Source of the DNA: Megaleporinus macrocephalus
Taxonomy: Eukaryota > Chordata > Actinopteri > Characiformes > Anostomidae
Length of the DNA stretch: 64,000 nucleotides
Direction of reading: 5' to 3'
Assembly (NCBI GenBank): GCA_021613375.1
Contig: CM038702.1
Span: 28,847,349 to 28,911,348, forward strand
The notes beneath the pieces were generated by a model. That model saw only the letters and a program-made list of their open reading frames with translations, was not told the origin of the DNA and did no database searches. A program made the translations under genes and the position numbers. This document shows, in pieces, positions 63,850 through 64,000 of this stretch; within the stretch, counting starts at the first letter, position 1; each line of letters begins with the position of its first letter.

Positions 63850-64000
63850 GCTGTAACGGCTATAGAGGTTGCAGTAACATCTGTGTAAACGGGTTAGTCT
63901 CATGGAGTCACTTAAGTACTTGTGTTTGTAGAAGTCCATCTGTTTTTCCCATGATACAAAAAAGCTTCCACGTTACACATAAGTAGTGGATACATACTTG

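Overview
This is vertebrate nuclear DNA, almost certainly from a teleost fish. It has large intron-rich genes with GT-AG junctions, an AT-rich background, L2- and L1-type LINEs, Tc1/mariner relics, hAT-like MITEs and many microsatellites. One abundant palindromic repeat resembles a type I associate with otophysan (characin/electric-fish-like) genomes, but that placement is weak. There is no bacterial, phage or CRISPR content.

Three protein-coding genes can be assembled exon by exon. ssbp1 (+, coding 4549-6341, 6 coding exons, 147 aa) encodes the mitochondrial single-stranded DNA-binding protein. creb3l2 (+, coding 8420-26443, 12 exons, 539 aa) encodes the ER-anchored bZIP factor CREB3L2/BBF2H7. 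best3 (-, coding 61166 down to 37384, 9 exons, 624 aa) encodes bestrophin-3, a calcium-activated chloride channel. All junctions stay in frame and the lengths fit the families. creb3l2 and best3 are tail to tail, separated by about 11 kb that holds a decayed L1. At the right edge a GC-rich promoter-like block and a donor-terminated putative 5' UTR exon point away from best3; by analogy with the human BEST3/RAB3IP head-to-head order this may be rab3ip, but no coding exon is present. At the left edge a weak divergent minus-strand exon candidate precedes ssbp1.

The rest is mostly mobile DNA. creb3l2 intron 1 (11 kb) carries two Tc1 relics and a MITE. The creb3l2/best3 interval carries two Tc1/mariner relics and a near-full-length dead L1 (31981-about 37085). 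best3 intron 5 carries a frameshifted L2 (about 42228-45740) in the same orientation as best3. best3 intron 3 carries a 1,576-bp non-autonomous hAT-like element with a perfect 8-bp target-site duplication, and best3 intron 2 carries an L2 with an uninterrupted 1,034-codon ORF in antisense to best3. Four copies of a self-complementary (foldback) repeat are spread across the window.

I found no undescribed multi-gene system. The most distinctive signals are a perfect 52-bp inverted repeat with a 4-nt loop (46897-47004), the intact-ORF L2, the TSD-flanked hAT-like element with nested repeats, locally duplicated sequence around the 5' part of ssbp1, and the gene order itself, which joins genes found on two different human chromosomes.
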